A stretch of DNA of 64,000 nt from Mucilaginibacter auburnensis (GCF_002797815.1 NZ_PGFJ01000001.1:1798001-1862000), one strand, 5' to 3'. Numbered from the stretch's first letter, positions 17,434 to 28,447 are shown. Notes: generated by a model from the letters alone, not told the origin. Translations and numbers: made by a program.

Positions 17434-18774
17434 CTAAATTACTCCACCAATCAATTCGTAAACTTTATCAGCTGGCAGCCTAGGGTAATTATCGCTGAAA
17501 TTTTGAAAAGACGGAAGCGCTTGTGGCTGTATGTTTAAGTTAGGATTGTTCCAGTAATTTTCTTCGTAGTCATTCTCACCGTCCTTCCCTTCGTTAGGTG
17601 TTGCAAATTGATTGATAAATCGGCTTAACGGAACGTTGGGATGGCCCATTAAATATACTACTGAAAAATTAACAAAGTCTTGCGCATCTTCAAATGACAA
17701 ACCTTCTCCATCTATATAAATGTTTAACGTACTATACACTTCAACATGTTGTTTTAGCCATGCCTTTTGGTTGGCCAATAATTCATAATAATCTGCAAAA
17801 GCATTAACCGGACCTAAAGTTACAGGGCATCCGCCTTCTTCCTGGTTAACCTTTAAATTTGTTGTGCTGCTTAAACCTAAACACGGGTCACCATCAGGGT
17901 ATTGGCTCCAGCCTGAGTTTACTGTATCATAACCTTCATAACCGGGTATAAAACTTGAATAAATAATGCTGTAAGATGAACCGCCTCCGCCACCACCGCT
18001 ACTTGATCCACCACCACCACAGAATATTCCACCTAAAAAGTCGCACCAACCATAAATATCGCTAAAGTTTCCATAATCGCCGGGTACGCCCAATGCATGT
18101 CCAATGGTTTCAACAAACCATTTTAACGAGTCCCATATAATTCTAATAAGGTTATTTACTTGTAAGTTAGATGAGTTCTTAGAATTAGACGTGCTGAGCG
18201 TTTCACTTAAACTGATAGCGCTTTTGGTACTTACATAACTCTTTTTGAGCACCTGGTAGGGTATAATGTCCGATTGTAAATCCCACTCAAACAATTTACC
18301 AGTCCAAATATTATTTTCACCATTTTCGGCAACAATGTTATCCGGTACAAAATTCAATAGTATTGGGCGTATGGTGTCGGTTTTAGCTTTTTTATCTTTG
18401 AATAAGTAAAGCATAACAGGGCGGGCAGCATTAAAGGTTGCTGTCGCCATTGTTTTTAAGCCCGCTGCTTGTTCATTACTATTAATCTTCAGCTGATCAT
18501 TTGTGCCAATTAATTGAATGGGCATCTTCACCACGGCAACATTTCCTATTAGCGTATGTTGAGCTTTGCTCCAGTCTGGCACAAGGTAACGGCCGGCCGG
18601 GTTTTTAGCGAACCAAGCATTAACTTCCGCATAGCTAATACCCGACCGTGTTATGGTCTTCACATCGTCAGGATTCGAGGCTTGATGAGTAGGGAATATG
18701 GGTGAGTTGATATCTTTTTTGCACGAAAAAATAAACAACGTTACCAGAAAAATGGAGTAAATGGTTTTTTGCAT
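17434..18774 (-). CDS. Lipoprotein N-terminal part of a Tae4-type toxin (frameshifted)
   Basis: Start at the ATG at 18774: MQKTIYSIFLVTLFIFSCKK is a lipoprotein signal (lipobox IFS-C). About 446 residues follow, including a beta-type region with ITRSGISYAEVNAWFAKNP..LVPDWSKA, a Gly/Ser linker (GGGGSSSGGGGGGSS) near residue 265, and a C-terminal FSDNYPRLPADKVYELIGG which is the beginning of the Tae4 domain. It then stops early. Fusing it to the downstream frame gives one protein of about 578 residues. A mutation, programmed shift or sequencing error could explain the break; no classic slippery heptamer is seen. Confidence 0.7.
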   Translation of the reverse strand: MQKTIYSIFLVTLFIFSCKKDINSPIFPTHQASNPDDVKTITRSGISYAEVNAWFAKNPAGRYLVPDWSKAQHTLIGNVAVVKMPIQLIGTNDQLKINSNEQAAGLKTMATATFNAARPVMLYLFKDKKAKTDTIRPILLNFVPDNIVAENGENNIWTGKLFEWDLQSDIIPYQVLKKSYVSTKSAISLSETLSTSNSKNSSNLQVNNLIRIIWDSLKWFVETIGHALGVPGDYGNFSDIYGWCDFLGGIFCGGGGSSSGGGGGGSSYSIIYSSFIPGYEGYDTVNSGWSQYPDGDPCLGLSSTTNLKVNQEEGGCPVTLGPVNAFADYYELLANQKAWLKQHVEVYSTLNIYIDGEGLSFEDAQDFVNFSVVYLMGHPNVPLSRFINQFATPNEGKDGENDYEENYWNNPNLNIQPQALPSFQNFSDNYPRLPADKVYELIGGVI

Positions 18775-18877
18775 TGTGATATTAGGTGGTTTAGTAAACA
18801 ACTATAGTTGTTTGCAACTAATATACAAAAATTAAATTTACAAGAGATTTTAATTTTTTATTGTTTTAGGATCCCCA

Positions 18878-19063
18878 CTACTGGTCGAAGTTTAACAGCT
18901 TCGTCCTAAAATGTATTAAGCTTTCAGCTTAACGTAATAATTGTCAGTAATTTTGTTCCTGCGCTATTACGGATTGCAAAAATTGGTGCTATTGTGTAAA
19001 CCCTGTTGAGCAAGCAGAATGCTTGCCGTATTTTAGAACGAAGTTGGAAACTTCGACCAGTAG
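18878..19063. repeat. 186-bp MITE-like repeat, copy B
   Basis: Begins CTACTGGTCGAAG and ends CTTCGACCAGTAG; same length, order and orientation as 15125-15310, with scattered substitutions. At 19072-19100 a further partial arm (GGTCGAAGTTGTTAAACTCC) follows, as if a third copy was clipped. The gap 18775-19126 between genes is otherwise empty. Confidence 0.85.
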
Positions 19064-19126
19064 GTGGGTTTAGGTCGAAGTTGTTAAACTCCGACCGGTG
19101 GGTTTATTGAATATACTTATCAGCTA

Positions 19127-20590
19127 CTATGGTTTGAAAACACTTTTATAGTTTGTACCCATATAGCCGCCCCAGGTATTATGGCCTATTTTGGTATCTA
19201 ATTCCATACGCTTTATAACCAAGTAGTTGTAACCAAAAATTTCATTGCGTTGTGTTTGGTAAGTATAAATAACGTCTGCCTTACCGTCTGCATCAAGGTC
19301 AGTAATGAGTGGGGTTGAGCCAAGAATCATGCCCGTATACAGGGAATCTAATGGAGTTTTAGCCCCTGTTTTGCCATCATACCCCATGAGCTGGGTTTTG
19401 TTCTTCGGAAAATTCCCTTCCATACTTTCGGTATTTTCAGGTATGATCAGATCAAGGTGCGAATCGTCATTATAATCTACCTGCACAGCAGATGCGAAAT
19501 TGAGTTTGCCCAAAGTGTCGCGAAAAAGTTCCCGACCATTAACTCCCGACACAATTACGTGAATAGCAGTTTGGTTAGCCGGCCATTTGCCTAAGTTATA
19601 GGTGTTAAAAAAATCGGGTACCTTATCATTGTCGAAATAAACAGGCGACGGCATAGATTGTGTTTCAGCGTCGGGATGAATTGCTTTAGACCAGATCATT
19701 GAAAAATTTTTGCCATTGAATGACATGATATGCCCATCCATTGAGCTAACTACAATATCGGCTAAACCATCACTTGTAACATCTGTAATTACAGGTGGGG
19801 CTATAAAGCCTTTGCTTTGCATGGTATAGATTTTTTGGCTCTTTGCTGTTCCCGAAGTCATGAAATCAGAAAGAGGCAACGCATACAATGATCCTTGTAT
19901 GGTCTCTCCGCCTGTTCCGAAAATAATGGTTGGCCCTTTGCCAAAATTATAAACCACCGGAGACATGTAAGTTTCTTTTCCATCCGGAACGTTTGATTTT
20001 TTTAAAACCTTGCCACTCTTGGCATCAATCACCATAAGCATTCCCGCTGGTCGTTGAAATTCGTTGGGCAGGGCATATACGTAACCGCCAAAAGCTGTAA
20101 GGATATCTTCTACTCCATCACCATTTTGATCGGGTATAAATTGAGGATTAAAAAAATTCAGCATGGTAGTATCCTGGTGGCTTACCCATGAAGCATCTGC
20201 TTTTCTGTGTTCCCAAAGCACATGCCCGTTTGAGCCGTTAATTGCCAGAAACTGAGCAGACCTGCCTCCAATGAATACATCCGGCACACCATCACCGGTT
20301 ATATCCTGAAATATTGGTGAACCCACCATTTGATTTCGCCCGGCAACTTTCCAAAGTAAATCGCCATTAGCGCCATTTAAAGCCAATACTGCTGCATCTG
20401 TGGGCGAAAACTCTTTGCTCCCTGCGCCCAAAACTATATCCGGAACTCCATCTTTGTTTAGATCTATTGCCCTCGGCGAAGAATTGGTTTCGGTCATATA
20501 AAAAGCACGGCTCCAACTATCCAGCTGACCAAAATTACAGCCGGCAAAGCCCACAGCCACAATAAGTAGCAGTACGGAAAAATATTTCAT
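19127..20590 (-). CDS. FG-GAP/beta-propeller lipoprotein
   Basis: 487 residues. Lipoprotein signal MKYFSVLLLIVAVGFAGCN (lipobox FAG-C). The body holds repeated Ca-binding-like motifs DLNKDGVPDIV, DITGDGVPDVF, DQNGDGVEDIL, DVTSDGLADIV, DYNDDSHLDLI and DLDADGKADVI, alternating with PQQ-propeller-like stretches (LNGANGDLLWKVAG, INGSNGHVLWEH, GKTGAKTPL). This predicts a seven- or eight-bladed propeller at the cell surface or in the periplasm. Ligand unknown. Confidence 0.85.
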   Translation of the reverse strand: MKYFSVLLLIVAVGFAGCNFGQLDSWSRAFYMTETNSSPRAIDLNKDGVPDIVLGAGSKEFSPTDAAVLALNGANGDLLWKVAGRNQMVGSPIFQDITGDGVPDVFIGGRSAQFLAINGSNGHVLWEHRKADASWVSHQDTTMLNFFNPQFIPDQNGDGVEDILTAFGGYVYALPNEFQRPAGMLMVIDAKSGKVLKKSNVPDGKETYMSPVVYNFGKGPTIIFGTGGETIQGSLYALPLSDFMTSGTAKSQKIYTMQSKGFIAPPVITDVTSDGLADIVVSSMDGHIMSFNGKNFSMIWSKAIHPDAETQSMPSPVYFDNDKVPDFFNTYNLGKWPANQTAIHVIVSGVNGRELFRDTLGKLNFASAVQVDYNDDSHLDLIIPENTESMEGNFPKNKTQLMGYDGKTGAKTPLDSLYTGMILGSTPLITDLDADGKADVIYTYQTQRNEIFGYNYLVIKRMELDTKIGHNTWGGYMGTNYKSVFKP

Positions 20591-20701
20591 TTAAAAAAAT
20601 TAGACAACTAAAGTAAATATAAAAGGTAAAACATAAGGTGTCTCTTAAAAATAATTGATACCAACCGTAATGATGCGGAATTTTGGGGCGGAGTCTTGTT
20701 C

Positions 20702-21442
20702 TTAGCTGGTCAAATGCCGCAAATAAGCCTCCGGATTATTTAAAAACCCCTTCGTTAAATAAAAATGTTCTGTGTCTTCGTAAGTAGTTTCGTGTATTCC
20801 GTTATCTCCAAATTGATAGATGGTTGCTCCGGGATAGCAAATTAACATAGGGGAGTGGGTAGCTATTATAAACTGGGCCCGTCCGCCTTTATCCAGTTCA
20901 TTGATGATGGTCATGAAAGCCAGTATCCGCGCAGGCGATAGCGCGGCTTCGGGCTCGTCCAGTAAATAAATACCGGCTTCAAACTGGTTGCTGAACAAGG
21001 CCAGGAATGATTCGCCATGCGATTGTTCATGCAATGACCTGCCGCCATAGGCATTTAAAAGACGTTGGGCATTTCTTGGGTCATCTGCTGCCAGCTCATC
21101 AATGTATGATGCAAAATTGAAAAAGCTCTCGGCCCGCATAAAAAAACCTTCGGTTATCCGTTTCGGCGTCCATGAAAGCTGCATAACCTGTGCCAATGCA
21201 GATTCATATCCGTTAAAGCGCCAGCCGGTATTTAAATTGTGATTTTTGTTACCGCCACGCAGGTTAAAACCGCATTGTTCAGCAATGCCTTCCAGCAAGG
21301 TTGACTTACCTGAACCGTTTTCGCCTACAAAAAAAGTAACATTGGTTTTTAAGCTAAGCTGAAGGCCTCCGTTTAAACTGGGGATGTTTTGCAGATATCC
21401 GCTCTGTAAGGCGGGTAACGATATTTTTGATAAGAAAGGCAT
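20702..21442 (-). CDS. AAA family ATPase (COG3910 type)
   Basis: 246 residues. Walker A GENGSGKST (about residue 40), an ABC-like signature SHGES (about 141), Walker B IYLLDEPEAALSP (about 158) and a His switch THSPML. It is a minimal ABC/RecF-type ATPase without transporter partner or coiled coil. Such stand-alone proteins are common in bacteria; some sit in defence modules, but here the neighbours are core genes. Confidence 0.85.
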   Translation of the reverse strand: MPFLSKISLPALQSGYLQNIPSLNGGLQLSLKTNVTFFVGENGSGKSTLLEGIAEQCGFNLRGGNKNHNLNTGWRFNGYESALAQVMQLSWTPKRITEGFFMRAESFFNFASYIDELAADDPRNAQRLLNAYGGRSLHEQSHGESFLALFSNQFEAGIYLLDEPEAALSPARILAFMTIINELDKGGRAQFIIATHSPMLICYPGATIYQFGDNGIHETTYEDTEHFYLTKGFLNNPEAYLRHLTS

Positions 21443-21503
21443 GATAAACTTTTACGCAATTTACATAAATTGATGCGTTATTTTGGCGTAGCTATAAACT
21501 ACA

Positions 21504-22067
21504 TCAGGCATTGGGCCTGGCTATCTGTTTCAAAAGCCTTTTGCCCGCAACCTGTATGGCAGCGGAACCATTGCGCATTAAAAAATGCAACTGTTGCACC
21601 AGTTCTTCTTTCAGCCAGGGGTAGCGGCCGCTCAAATTAAACAAGGCTTCTGCGGCAAAAACTTTCACCGCTATCTTAACCTTGGGGTCAATCATCCAAT
21701 CGAACAGTTGTTCTATAACAGGTTCCATATCAAATTGCGCTACCTCTTGCTTAATGGCAGCAGGCGCGGATGATGCGGTTAGGTGCATCAGTATTTTAGC
21801 GTAATGTCGTTGCGGTCCGGGGTATTTCACTTTAGGGATGGACGTTAGTAATAACCCTAACTGATCAACATATTTGTCCGGCTGTTGTAAAAAGAGGTTT
21901 TCTAACAACCATGAGGCCCTAAAGGCTATGTCTTTATCGTTATTAAAAGTTACAGCTATCAAGTCTGGCAGGTTAAAGTTAGCCTCTTCCAATATTTTGG
22001 TGAGGGCAAGTACTTTTACTTTACCCATGGTGGCGCTTATTTGCTTTATTAGCTCGGTTTGGTCCAT
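21504..22067 (-). CDS. HEAT-like helical repeat protein
   Basis: 187 residues, all helical, with repeated units such as LPDLIAVTFNNDKDIAFRASWLLENLF and KVKIAVKVFAAEALFNLSGRYPWLKEELV that resemble HEAT/Armadillo repeats. No signal peptide. Probably a cytosolic adaptor. 61 bp downstream of the start of the ATPase gene on the same strand, so co-transcription is possible. Confidence 0.7.
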   Translation of the reverse strand: MDQTELIKQISATMGKVKVLALTKILEEANFNLPDLIAVTFNNDKDIAFRASWLLENLFLQQPDKYVDQLGLLLTSIPKVKYPGPQRHYAKILMHLTASSAPAAIKQEVAQFDMEPVIEQLFDWMIDPKVKIAVKVFAAEALFNLSGRYPWLKEELVQQLHFLMRNGSAAIQVAGKRLLKQIARPNA

Positions 22068-22175
22068 TTATAGCTGTATGGGTAATCAAATGCCAAAATA
22101 TACTTTAAAACGCAAGGCGACAATAATCTAAAATTATACATTTGCCATCTGCTACATTTATAATTACACTTATAC

Positions 22176-23420
22176 ATGGTTAAGTTCAACCGATTTACAT
22201 TAAACAATGGCCTACGCGTTATTGTACACGAAGATAATACTACACCCATGGCGGTGGTTAACATTTTATATGATGTTGGCTCGCGCGATGAGGACCCCAA
22301 CCGCACAGGCTTTGCCCACCTTTTTGAACATTTGATGTTTGGTGGCTCTGTTAATATACCCAGCTATGATGAGCCCTTGCAGCGTGTAGGCGGCGAAAAT
22401 AATGCCTTCACCAGTAACGATATAACCAACTATTATATAACCCTGCCAGCTGCCAATATTGAAACCGCCTTTTGGCTGGAAAGCGACAGGATGCTGAGCC
22501 TGGCATTTAGCGAAAAAAGTTTGGAAGTTCAGCGCAATGTGGTGATAGAGGAGTTTAAACAACGCTACCTTAATCAGCCTTATGGGGATATATGGCTGCG
22601 TTTGCGCCCCATGGTTTACAAAGAACATTCTTACCGTTGGGATACCATAGGCAAAAACATTGAGCACATTGCCGAAGCCAGCATGGAGGATGTAAAAAGC
22701 TTCTTCAAAAAGCATTACAATCCGCAAAATGCCATAATGGTAGTGGGTGGTAATATTAAAACCGAAGATGTAAAGCAGTTGGTTGAAAAATGGTTCGGGC
22801 CGATACCGGCGGGGGAGAAGTACCACCGTAACCTGCCACAGGAGCCCGAGCAACACGACGAGCGCCGTGACAGTATCACCGCTAAAGTACCGCTGAATGA
22901 TATCTACATTGCTTTGCAAATGCCCGGCCGCAGAGACCCGGCCTTTCATGCGGTTGAGTTGATATCTGATATCCTGTCGCGTGGTAAATCATCGCGTTTG
23001 TATAAGGCTTTGGTTAAAGAGAAGCAGCTGTTTAGCGAGGTACACGCTTTTCTTACCGGGAGCTTAGATAAAGGCATGTTTGTGTTAGAGGGCAAGCCGC
23101 TTACAGGTGTAACTATTGAAGAAGCCGAGGCTGCGATATGGGAAGAAGTTGAAAAGTTGAAAACTGCTGAAGTGCCGGCTGAGGAATTAGATAAGGTAAA
23201 GAATAAAATTGAGTCTACCATGGCGTTCTCAGAAATGTCATTGCTGGATAAGGCCATGAATCTGGCTTATTTTGAACTGTTGAGCAATGCCGACGACCTT
23301 AACAGCGAAACGGATAAGTTTTTAGCGGTAACGGCTGAGCAAATTAAAGAGCAGGCTATTAAATTGTTCAGAAAGGATAATTCGTCTACCTTAATATATT
23401 ACGCTGATACCAATGAATAA
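22176..23420 (+). CDS. M16 family zinc peptidase, catalytic subunit
   Basis: 414 residues. The inverted zinc motif HLFEHLMF (HXXEH) is near residue 47, with the distal Glu in VVIEEFKQR about 75 residues on. Cytosolic M16B type, no signal peptide. Its 3' end overlaps the next M16 gene by 8 bp; as in mitochondrial processing peptidase and related bacterial pairs, the catalytic chain probably works as a heterodimer with the second, non-catalytic chain. Confidence 0.92.
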   Translation: MVKFNRFTLNNGLRVIVHEDNTTPMAVVNILYDVGSRDEDPNRTGFAHLFEHLMFGGSVNIPSYDEPLQRVGGENNAFTSNDITNYYITLPAANIETAFWLESDRMLSLAFSEKSLEVQRNVVIEEFKQRYLNQPYGDIWLRLRPMVYKEHSYRWDTIGKNIEHIAEASMEDVKSFFKKHYNPQNAIMVVGGNIKTEDVKQLVEKWFGPIPAGEKYHRNLPQEPEQHDERRDSITAKVPLNDIYIALQMPGRRDPAFHAVELISDILSRGKSSRLYKALVKEKQLFSEVHAFLTGSLDKGMFVLEGKPLTGVTIEEAEAAIWEEVEKLKTAEVPAEELDKVKNKIESTMAFSEMSLLDKAMNLAYFELLSNADDLNSETDKFLAVTAEQIKEQAIKLFRKDNSSTLIYYADTNE

Positions 23421-24702
23421 CGACATATTAAATAGGAGCGTAGCTCCAGACTTTAGGGCAATTGAAAATATCCACCTGATAAAGCCCGGGCATACGGTAT
23501 TGCCTAATGGCTGTAACCTATTTTGCTTTAACTCCGGCGACCAGGAACTGGTGCGCATTGAGTGGATTTTTGGAAATCTGCGCTTTGATGCTGCTAAGCC
23601 GCTGCTAAATATGGCCGTAAATACCATGCTTACCGATGGTACAAGCACGCTCACAGCAGCAGAAATTGCCGATAGGGTAGACTTTTACGGTGCGTTCTTT
23701 TCAACGGAGTATGGCTTTGACCATTCGCAGGTTACTTTGCATAGCCTTAACAAGCATTTAAATAAAGTACTGCCAATAGTTAAGGAGGTATTAACAGATT
23801 CTATCTTTCCTGAAAAAGAACTGGATACCTACATCCGTAACCAGCAGCAAAAGCTACAGGTTAGCTTGAAAAAGAACGATGTGGTAGCCCGTCGCACTTT
23901 TAATAAGGCTGTTTATGGCGATACCTTGTATGGCGTAAACGCGGAGCCTGAAACCTATAGCGAACTGCGCAGAGATGATCTTTTAGGTCATTTCAGGCAA
24001 ATGTACCAGCCAACCAATTGTACCCTGATTGTTGCGGGTAAAATTGATGAGGTTACTTTAGCGCAACTTACAAGTATGTTTGGCAGCGATTGGCAGGGCA
24101 ATGCCGAAGCTGCAGTTATAACACAACCGGCAGTTTCGCCGTCGGCAGAAAAATTTTACTTTGTTGAAAAACCGGAAGCTTTGCAATCTGCGATCCGCAT
24201 TGGCTTACCGTTCATTCAGCGCGACCATCCTGATTTTCCTTACATGCAGGTTTTAAACACTGTTTTAGGTGGTTACTTTGGGTCAAGGCTAATGGCTAAC
24301 ATTCGCGAAGATAAAGGTTATACTTATGGCATTGGGTCGGGCATCAGCTCATTAAAACATGGCGCTGCCTTTTTTATTGCTACCGAGGTGGGTGCTGATG
24401 TGTGCCGGGATGCTGTTAAAGAGATTGAAAAAGAGATAAACCTGTTAAAAACAGAACCTGTCCCGCAAGAAGAGATCTCCCTGGTGCAAAATTTTATGTT
24501 GGGTTCGCTTTTAGGTAGTCTGGAAAATGTGTTCTCGCATTCTGATAAGTTTAAGAATATTTATTTCTCAGGGGTCGGGTATGAGTATTACGACAGATAT
24601 GCTGAAGCCGTAAAAACCGTTACCGCTGAGCAGTTACAACAATTAGCCAACCAATACTGGAACTTTGATGAGTTTTATAAAGTGATAGTAGGAAAGTATT
24701 GA
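23413..24702 (+). CDS. M16 family peptidase, non-catalytic subunit
   Basis: 429 residues with the M16 fold but no HXXEH: the matching position reads NMAVNTMLTDGTST. It keeps the substrate-binding R/Y motif (NIREDKGYTYGIGSG, about residue 295) which the upstream chain lacks. This division of labour is the known pattern of alpha/beta M16B pairs. Start at the ATG at 23413, overlapping the upstream gene. Confidence 0.9.
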   Translation: MNNDILNRSVAPDFRAIENIHLIKPGHTVLPNGCNLFCFNSGDQELVRIEWIFGNLRFDAAKPLLNMAVNTMLTDGTSTLTAAEIADRVDFYGAFFSTEYGFDHSQVTLHSLNKHLNKVLPIVKEVLTDSIFPEKELDTYIRNQQQKLQVSLKKNDVVARRTFNKAVYGDTLYGVNAEPETYSELRRDDLLGHFRQMYQPTNCTLIVAGKIDEVTLAQLTSMFGSDWQGNAEAAVITQPAVSPSAEKFYFVEKPEALQSAIRIGLPFIQRDHPDFPYMQVLNTVLGGYFGSRLMANIREDKGYTYGIGSGISSLKHGAAFFIATEVGADVCRDAVKEIEKEINLLKTEPVPQEEISLVQNFMLGSLLGSLENVFSHSDKFKNIYFSGVGYEYYDRYAEAVKTVTAEQLQQLANQYWNFDEFYKVIVGKY

Positions 24703-24706
24703 GCTG

Positions 24707-26324
<1,618 letters not shown>

Positions 26325-26428
26325 TAATTAGAGATTGGTGATTAGAGATTAGTTGGCTCAGCGCTAATAAATCTTAGGCACTGGTCTCTACTTAAACAAA
26401 TCTACAATCACTAATCAACTAATCTCTA
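26325..26428. repeat. Inverted repeat reaching the next start codon
   Basis: Left arm TTAGAGATTAGTTG (about 26342-26355) pairs with CAACTAATCTCTAA (about 26416-26429); an extra partial copy ATTAGAGATTGGTGATTAG precedes. The right end supplies the A and T of the following ATG, leaving no room for a ribosome binding site. Confidence 0.7.
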
Positions 26429-27013
26429 ATGCAAAGTATAGCCATTTTCTGCGGTGCCAATTTTAACGGTGATCCTGTATTACAGGATGCGGTTGAACTG
26501 CTCGCCCAAACCATTGTGAGTCAAAATATAACCCTGATATATGGTGGCGGCAGGGTAGGTGTTATGGGTATACTGGCTGATGCTGTGTTAAAACGCGGCG
26601 GAAAAGTTATAGGTGTTATCCCTCAGTTTTTAATGGATAAGGAAGTTGGCCATACCGGCTTAACCGAATTGCGGATAGTTGAGAATATGCACCAGCGTAA
26701 ACAGGTAATGAATAATCTGGCTAACGGCATCATCATGCTGCCGGGTGGCTTTGGTACGCTGGAGGAGTTTTTTGAGGTACTTACCTGGTTGCAATTGGGG
26801 TTGCATAACAACCCTGTTGGTATATTGAATATAAACGGCTTTTACGACCTATTATTAAAGCAGATGGACCTGATGGTAGAGCAACGCTTTTTAAAGCAGG
26901 CTAACCGTGATCTGGTACTTTCTTCGACCGACCCGATCGAACTCATCAGCATGATGAATAGCATCGATATAAAGCCTGATGAAGTTTGGTTTAAAGATAG
27001 CAACCTCACTTAG
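26429..27013 (+). CDS. LOG-family (TIGR00730) nucleotide 5'-monophosphate phosphoribohydrolase
   Basis: 194 residues. The start MQSIAIFCGANFNGD is the usual one for the family. Motifs GGGRVGVMG (about residue 38), and the catalytic PGGFGTLEE (about residue 110) identify a LOG protein. Known members release ribose-5-phosphate from cytokinin or other nucleoside monophosphates. The repeat upstream gives its ATG. No partner gene. Confidence 0.92.
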   Translation: MQSIAIFCGANFNGDPVLQDAVELLAQTIVSQNITLIYGGGRVGVMGILADAVLKRGGKVIGVIPQFLMDKEVGHTGLTELRIVENMHQRKQVMNNLANGIIMLPGGFGTLEEFFEVLTWLQLGLHNNPVGILNINGFYDLLLKQMDLMVEQRFLKQANRDLVLSSTDPIELISMMNSIDIKPDEVWFKDSNLT

Positions 27014-27047
27014 AATTTGAGAAAATCAAAAATAAGTAGTTTATAAA

Positions 27048-27080
27048 CAGCAAAAGCAGCCCAGGAGGCTGCTTTTGCTG
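27048..27080. terminator. Bidirectional hairpin between convergent genes
   Basis: Perfect 14-bp arms CAGCAAAAGCAGCC and complement around a 5-base loop, between the stop of the LOG gene and the stop of the convergent Gly-rich gene. Confidence 0.85.
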
Positions 27081-27095
27081 TTATATATTGCTAAA

Positions 27096-28097
27096 TTATT
27101 GTTGTTTAGCTAATTTGTATTTACCCCAAAAATCCGTTGCGCTGGCTAATTCAGCAAAGTTGATGTTAGCCCCCGGACGATTATTGCCTGCTGGTCTGGC
27201 ACCGCCGCCACCACCACCGAAACCTCCGCGGCCACCGCCACCGCGGGCACCACCGCCACCGCCGCCAAAGCCGCCACCGCCTGCACCCCCGCGAGCGCCT
27301 CCGCCTCCGCCACCGAAGCCGCCAATAGCAACATCATTGCCACCACCACCAGGGCCGCCAAATCCACCCGGACCGCCATTACGGCCACCCATTTGCAGGC
27401 CATTCAGTTTTAAATTGTAGGCAACTTCTTTACCATCTGCTGCATTTAAGCCTAATTGTTTAAAAGGTACGGCAACCTCATATGTAAAGCTGCCATCGGC
27501 TTCAAAATTCATAGCTGCTTTAATGCCATATTCGTTGTAAACGGAAATAAGCGAATCGCTGATATCTTTAAACCCGTCAACCTTAATTTCCTTGCCTGCC
27601 GCCACAAATTTTTGTTGCGCTTCTTTTACCTCAGCGGAGTCGCCCGCTATCAAAGCGCCAAAGCCTCCCATACCGCCTGCACCGCCACGAGCGCCGCCTG
27701 CTCCCCCTCCAGGTCCGCCAAAACCTCCCGGTCCGCGTTGGCCACGCTGTTGCCTGGCTATAACCGGATACGTAACCGAGAATGCGTCCTCTTCCTTCTT
27801 CTTGTTAGCGGTGTTTAAAGCGAATGTAATGCCACCTGCCTGTATTTTGGCAATGGTTGTAGGATCTGATGATTTAAGCTGTAAATAAACTGCTTTACTG
27901 TCATTACTCAAGGAGTAAAAAACCTTAAGGGTTTTGTTATAAGCTTGAAAAGTGTTGTTGAGTTCGGTAAGCTTGCCATCAACTTTGTTAGTTGATGCCC
28001 ATATGCTGGTTTCCTGAACTTCTTTAAGCTTATCTTGCGCAGAGGCTGTTAAGCTGCCTGTAATTGCAAACAAAAGTAAATATGCTGATTTTTTCAT
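27096..28097 (-). CDS. Gly-rich secreted protein
   Basis: 333 residues with signal peptide MKKSAYLLLFAITGSLTASA-Q. An N-terminal half of about 140 residues resembles a beta-sandwich cellulose/carbohydrate-type domain (TYEVAVPFKQLGL, NLKLNGLQ), interrupted by two low-complexity Gly/Arg/Ala segments (GGPGGFGGPGGG and repeated GGGGGARGG). Proteins of this form are common in Sphingobacteriaceae and unassigned. The Gly tracts are encoded by near-repetitive GGN codons, which makes the region prone to length changes. Confidence 0.75.
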   Translation of the reverse strand: MKKSAYLLLFAITGSLTASAQDKLKEVQETSIWASTNKVDGKLTELNNTFQAYNKTLKVFYSLSNDSKAVYLQLKSSDPTTIAKIQAGGITFALNTANKKKEEDAFSVTYPVIARQQRGQRGPGGFGGPGGGAGGARGGAGGMGGFGALIAGDSAEVKEAQQKFVAAGKEIKVDGFKDISDSLISVYNEYGIKAAMNFEADGSFTYEVAVPFKQLGLNAADGKEVAYNLKLNGLQMGGRNGGPGGFGGPGGGGNDVAIGGFGGGGGGARGGAGGGGFGGGGGGARGGGGRGGFGGGGGGARPAGNNRPGANINFAELASATDFWGKYKLAKQQ

Positions 28098-28346
28098 ATC
28101 ATTTAGGTTGGGCCTGGTGAGCCTGTTTTATATAGTGAAGTTACATTTATATACTTTACAGTGTTTGTTTGTAATGAAAATGTAGCATACCGCTTTATAA
28201 TAGTTTAAAAACTCAGACCATTTTCTGGAAAAAAGGTTTAGAGAGCAGTGTTAAAAAATGTAAATGCCTAAGCATAAAGCTGATGTAAAATACTTTCAAA
28301 AATTATTTGCAACACTGATTATAAAGCTTACTTTTGCATTCCCTTT

Positions 28347-28420
28347 CGGGATGTAGCGTAGCCCGGTATCGCGCCACATTTGGGATGTGGAGGCCGCAGG
28401 TTCGAATCCTGCCATCCCGA
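28347..28420 (+). tRNA. tRNA-Pro (UGG)
   Basis: Cloverleaf folded by eye: acceptor CGGGATG paired with CATCCCG, D arm with GTAGCCCGGTATCGC, anticodon stem CCACA/TGTGG with loop TTTGGGA (anticodon TGG), T arm GCAGG-TTCGAAT-CCTGC, discriminator A at 28420. CCA is not encoded. The 3' end is the attachment site of the island that follows. Confidence 0.95.
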
Positions 28421-28421
28421 C
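28407..28421 (+). other. Attachment site, left (attL core)
   Basis: TCCTGCCATCCCGAC at the 3' end of tRNA-Pro is repeated exactly at 53326-53340. An integrase gene follows each copy at similar distance. The island between them is about 24.9 kb. Confidence 0.85.
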
Positions 28422-28447
28422 GATACCACATATCAAATGATATGGAA

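Noticed and set aside
27088..27420. Proline-rich 110-aa protein on the plus strand
   Set aside because: Antisense of the Gly-rich repeats (GGN codons read as CCN); a known artefact.
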